A stretch of DNA of 8,472 nt. It comes from Deltaproteobacteria bacterium (GTDB taxonomy: Bacteria; Myxococcota_A; UBA9042; DTJE01). The position numbers and the translations under genes are program-made. Location: the NCBI GenBank assembly GCA_013151875.1, contig JAADHL010000267.1, positions 1 through 8,472 on the forward strand, written 5' to 3'. Below are positions 5,866 through 8,472 of this stretch, piece by piece; the stretch's first letter is position 1; each line of letters opens with the position of its first letter. The notes beneath the pieces are model-generated. The model saw only the letters and a list, made by a program, of their open reading frames with translations. It searched no databases and had not been told where the DNA came from.

Positions 5866-6683
5866 AACGTGTGATTCCATCCTCGTTCCTCGCCGTCCCT
5901 TCATTCACCGCTGTCGCCCTCGCCTTCACGGTCCTAACCATGACGGCATGCCCCGACAACGAGGGACGTCAGACGGATCTTGGGGGTTCAAACGCAATCC
6001 CCGACCTGGACAAACTGCCGACCGGCCCCCTGAACGGCAAGCCCGCGGCAGGAGTGCCGGTCAAACGCGGTGCCATGGACATCTCCGTAAAAGACGAAGA
6101 TCGGACGGAAACAAGGCTCAACGACTTGATGAAGACATACGGGGCGTACGTGGAATCACGCAGGTCCTCGGCTGCCGCGCCAGGGGTCCATCTTCCACAA
6201 GGGGTGGTCCGGGAAATCACCCTGACGCTCAAGGTGGAGGCTTCGAAGTTCGGACAATTCATGGACAAGGTCAAGGCACTGGGAAACCTGCTGCATTTTG
6301 AGGCCCAAACCGAGGACGTAACGCTGGCCTTCATGGATATCAAGGCCAGGATGAACCACCAGCGAAACATGGAACAACGCCTGCTGGGTTACCTGAAAGA
6401 ACCCGGACGGACGGGAATGCCCGCGGCCGAGGTGGAAAAGGAACTGGCGGCGGTGCGCGAAAAGCTGTCCCGCCTGAACGCCAGGCTGCGTTTCATGGAA
6501 AACCAGATCGCCTATTCGACCTTGGTCCTGCGCATCCTGGTGGCGCCGAACGGCATGCCGACCGGTGCGGCCTCTACACTGCAACAGCTCAGGATCGCCA
6601 TCCCCTGGCTCGCGGCCGAGGCCGTTCTTATGGTCTTGATATTCTTCGGGATCACGCGCTTGAGGAGACCCCGCTCAAGTTGA
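5862..6683 (+). CDS. DUF4349 lipoprotein with C-terminal membrane helix
   Basis: A 273-residue product. Start at 5862, 5 nt after AGGAGG (5851-5856), overlapping the previous stop as ATGA. A signal peptide ends TMTAC (lipid cysteine C30). Residues 70-230 fit DUF4349 (PF14257): a strand and helix with RTETRLNDLMKTYGAYVES, then REITLTLKVEASKFGQFMDKV, EDVTLAFMDIKARMNHQR, and a long coiled-coil pair (about 161-215) ending FMENQIAYSTLVLRI. Residues 245-266 form a hydrophobic helix followed by RLRRP, typical of the family's single C-terminal membrane segment. The combination of lipid anchor and membrane helix would fix both ends to a membrane; the two anchors could be in the same or different membranes. 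Family function is not established. The last 32 bp overlap the end of rsmI on the opposite strand. Confidence 0.88.
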   Translation: MKRVIPSSFLAVPSFTAVALAFTVLTMTACPDNEGRQTDLGGSNAIPDLDKLPTGPLNGKPAAGVPVKRGAMDISVKDEDRTETRLNDLMKTYGAYVESRRSSAAAPGVHLPQGVVREITLTLKVEASKFGQFMDKVKALGNLLHFEAQTEDVTLAFMDIKARMNHQRNMEQRLLGYLKEPGRTGMPAAEVEKELAAVREKLSRLNARLRFMENQIAYSTLVLRILVAPNGMPTGAASTLQQLRIAIPWLAAEAVLMVLIFFGITRLRRPRSS

Positions 6684-7368
6684 TCAGCAGGGTGACTTCG
6701 CCTTTCAAAGTCCGGTTCTCGAACCGCTCCAGGCATTCATCCGGCGTGCCTCGAACGAATTCTTCGTATAACTTTGTCATCTCGCGGGCGATCACGCACA
6801 TCGCGTCCGGATGCGCATCGGCCAGTTCGACAAGCAGTTTTTCCAGGGACCTCGCCGGAACATAGAAAATGCACGTCCCCTGGTCCGGCCCCAGTCCGGA
6901 CAGCAGGCGTCGCCTCCTGCCCGCCTTGACCGGGGGAAAACCGAAAAAAGTGAAACGGTCGGAGGGGAGGCCGGCCGCGGACAACGCCGTGGCAGCCGCG
7001 CATGGACCCGGGATCGGGACCACATCGATACCCTGCTCACGCGCGGCGGTCACCAGCCTGTAACCGGGATCGCTGACCAGCGGAGTACCGGCGTTGGAGA
7101 CCAGGGCCACGTCTACCCCGTCGCGCAGGACTTTCAGCAGAACCGGGGCCTGTCGGGATTCGTTCCGGTCATGGTAGGCCACGTACCTGCGATCGCCTCT
7201 GGGCACATTCAGGCGTTTCAACAGGACGCCGGTGTGTCTGGTGTCTTCGCAGGCAAGTACCGGCGACTGGGACAGCACCCGCAGCGCCCTGGGGCTCATG
7301 TCCTCCACATTCCCGATGGGCGTGGCCACCACATACAGGATACCTGGCTGATTCGGGGATGCCGTCAT
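6652..7368 (-). CDS. rsmI: 16S rRNA (cytidine1402-2'-O)-methyltransferase RsmI
   Basis: RsmI transfers a methyl group from S-adenosylmethionine to the ribose of C1402 in 16S rRNA, in the ribosomal decoding centre. The 238-residue product shows the family marks in order: VVATPIGNVEDMSPRAL (13-29), ACEDTRHTG (39-47), LVSNAGTPLVSDPGYRLV (89-106), VPIPGPCAAATALSAAGLP (117-135), FFGFPP (141-146) and REMTKLYEE (195-203). The start is the ATG at 7368, whose A is the last base of the ilvE stop (TGATG); an in-frame TTG at 7371 is possible but less likely. The protein is shorter than E. coli RsmI (286 residues) and stops soon after the catalytic domain, so the C-terminal extension is absent. The usual FYESPHR stretch reads FYVPARS here (169-174). 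The gene is last in a minus-strand operon. Confidence 0.94.
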   Translation of the reverse strand: MTASPNQPGILYVVATPIGNVEDMSPRALRVLSQSPVLACEDTRHTGVLLKRLNVPRGDRRYVAYHDRNESRQAPVLLKVLRDGVDVALVSNAGTPLVSDPGYRLVTAAREQGIDVVPIPGPCAAATALSAAGLPSDRFTFFGFPPVKAGRRRRLLSGLGPDQGTCIFYVPARSLEKLLVELADAHPDAMCVIAREMTKLYEEFVRGTPDECLERFENRTLKGEVTLLINLSGVSSSA

Positions 7369-8342
7369 CAAACGTGAGCGGTGGACGTTTCCCTGCCGTC
7401 CGAGGCCCCGTCCTTAGGTGAGTAGTAGGTCATCCAACGGTCGTAAGCGGGGCTTCTGCCGCTGACCACATCGAAAAAGGCGCGTTGCAGCTCCAGGGTC
7501 ACCGGCCCCGGACGCCCCTGTCCTATGGCCCTGCGGTCTATCTCTCTTATTGGGGTCACCTCCGCTGCCGTTCCGGTAAAGAACACCTCATCAGAGGTGT
7601 ACAGGTCGTTGCGCGTCAGGCGTCTCTTCTCGACCTCGTAGCCGAGGTCCCGGGCCAGGGTGATGATCGAATCGCGGGTGATGCCGTCCAGGATGGTGGC
7701 CCCATCCTCGGGCGTGACTATCGTCTTGCCCCTGACCAGGAACAGGTTCTCGCCGCTGCCCTCGGCCACATAGCCCTGGTGATCCAGGAGGATGCCTTCC
7801 GTGTACCCCTCCCGTTTTGCCTCCATCTTGGCCAGCACCGAGTTGACGTAGTGGCCCACGACCTTGCCCTTCACGAGCACGGAGTTCACGTGAAACTTGG
7901 TGTACGTGGACACCTTGACCCGGATGCCGGCTTTCAGGGCCTCGCCCCCCAGATAAGCGCCCCACTTCCACGTTGCAATCGCCAGATGAAGGTCCGGTTC
8001 GTCACCCGGATACACGCCGACCTCAGCCGGCCCCAGATAGACCAGAGGCCTGATGTATCCCGCGGCCAATCCGTTGGCCTTCAGGGCCTCGATGCAGGCT
8101 TCGTTGACTTCCTCACGGCTGAACGGCAGCCCCAGTTCCAACAAATGCGCGGACTGAAACAGCCGATCCACGTGGTCAGGCAACCGGAACACGGCGGATC
8201 GCCCATCATCGTGAAGGTAGGACCTGATTCCCTCGAATGCCCCATATCCATAGTGCAGGGTGTGCGAAAGGACATGCACATTGGCCTCATCCCAAGGCAC
8301 CATGCGACCGTCCATCCATATCCATTTTTCTTTCTGAATCAT
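7368..8342 (-). CDS. ilvE: Branched-chain amino acid aminotransferase (fold type IV)
   Basis: The enzyme exchanges the amino group between glutamate and the 2-oxo acids of leucine, isoleucine and valine, using pyridoxal phosphate in the cytoplasm. The 324-residue length is close to the family norm. Family marks: WMDGRMVPWDEANVHV (9-24), HYGYGAFEGIR (30-40), the lysine of the KVVGHYVNSVLAK block (K160, placed to form the Schiff base), EGILLDHQGYVAEGSGENLF (182-201, with E194), ITRDSI (221-226) and DEVFFTGTAAEVTPI (251-265). The start at 8342 has AAGGAAGGGGG just upstream. It overlaps the end of the preceding gene as ATGA and the start of rsmI by one base, indicating a tightly coupled operon. 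A D-amino-acid or 4-amino-4-deoxychorismate enzyme of the same fold is much less likely, given the length and the HYGYGAFEGIR block. Confidence 0.93.
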   Translation of the reverse strand: MIQKEKWIWMDGRMVPWDEANVHVLSHTLHYGYGAFEGIRSYLHDDGRSAVFRLPDHVDRLFQSAHLLELGLPFSREEVNEACIEALKANGLAAGYIRPLVYLGPAEVGVYPGDEPDLHLAIATWKWGAYLGGEALKAGIRVKVSTYTKFHVNSVLVKGKVVGHYVNSVLAKMEAKREGYTEGILLDHQGYVAEGSGENLFLVRGKTIVTPEDGATILDGITRDSIITLARDLGYEVEKRRLTRNDLYTSDEVFFTGTAAEVTPIREIDRRAIGQGRPGPVTLELQRAFFDVVSGRSPAYDRWMTYYSPKDGASDGRETSTAHV

Positions 8343-8472
8343 CGATTACCCCCTTCCTTTCCGCCAACCGTCGCGCCGGGCAGGGCATCCATCAGTCTCC
8401 GGCAGGCCCTTTGGCCATCCTTGAGCGCGGCGTGATAGGCATCCCACATCTCTTGCGCAGGTGTCAAGTCGG
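8339..8472 (-). CDS. C-terminal end of an unidentified protein, cut off by window edge
   Basis: A frame open from the right edge encodes the last 43 residues of a protein, ending with a TGA that shares ATGA with the ilvE start. Visible sequence: a helix-like stretch (PAQEMWDAYHAALKDGQRAC followed by RRLMDAL) and a Gly-rich tail ending GGNR. I do not recognise the family; the fragment is too short. The overlap and codon use make it very likely a real gene in the ilvE-rsmI operon. Confidence 0.6.
   Translation of the reverse strand, partial: DLTPAQEMWDAYHAALKDGQRACRRLMDALPGATVGGKEGGNR

Noticed and set aside
6811..7377. A 188-residue plus-strand open frame
   Set aside because: Antisense to rsmI; no domain is recognisable, and the minus strand has the full set of methyltransferase motifs.
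7485..8435. A 316-residue plus-strand open frame
   Set aside because: Antisense to ilvE, which carries all the class IV aminotransferase motifs.

Overview
The window reads like an accessory, surface-protein-rich stretch of a GC-rich Gram-negative chromosome, most likely a member of Myxococcota or a related former deltaproteobacterial lineage. This rests on protein style rather than on a marker gene: lipoproteins with long Asp/Pro/Glu-rich linkers just after the lipobox cysteine, MopE-type metal-binding motifs of the form CNGLDDDCDG, Dictyostelium-type Cys repeats of the form CDDGNACTxDxCDP, and a glycine-rich, partly collagen-like insert. The genus cannot be fixed from this window.

Layout. 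On the minus strand, positions 1-3904 hold three genes, all with lipoprotein signal peptides, read right to left: a 331-residue lipoprotein with about eight Cys repeats (2909-3904); 8 bp further on, a 186-residue lipoprotein resembling the SurA/PpiC chaperone domain without its isomerase domain (2340-2900); and, after a 62 bp gap, a large MopE/DUF1565-type lipoprotein that runs off the left edge (1-2277, 759 codons seen, no stop). A 107 bp intergenic region (3905-4011) separates this cluster from a divergent plus-strand pair: a 617-residue multi-domain lipoprotein that looks built from carbohydrate-binding-like beta domains (4012-5865), and a DUF4349 lipoprotein with a C-terminal membrane helix (5862-6683). 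The pair overlaps by ATGA. Candidate promoters for the two directions share bases in this gap.

The right side (6652-8472) is a tightly packed minus-strand housekeeping operon: the end of an unidentified gene (8339-8472), a branched-chain amino acid aminotransferase (ilvE, 7368-8342) and the 16S rRNA 2'-O-methyltransferase rsmI (6652-7368), joined by 4-nt and 1-nt overlaps. The end of rsmI overlaps the end of the DUF4349 gene tail to tail by 32 bp.

How the genes may work together (inference): the left and middle parts form a five-gene lipoprotein neighbourhood. A small SurA-like lipoprotein translated next to two very Cys-rich exported proteins could help them fold. The divergent pair may be an independent envelope module that recognises glycans and senses or organises the membrane. 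No RNA gene, CRISPR array, insertion sequence, attachment site or convincing terminator was seen. Apart from the 107 bp divergent region, no non-coding gap exceeds 62 bp.
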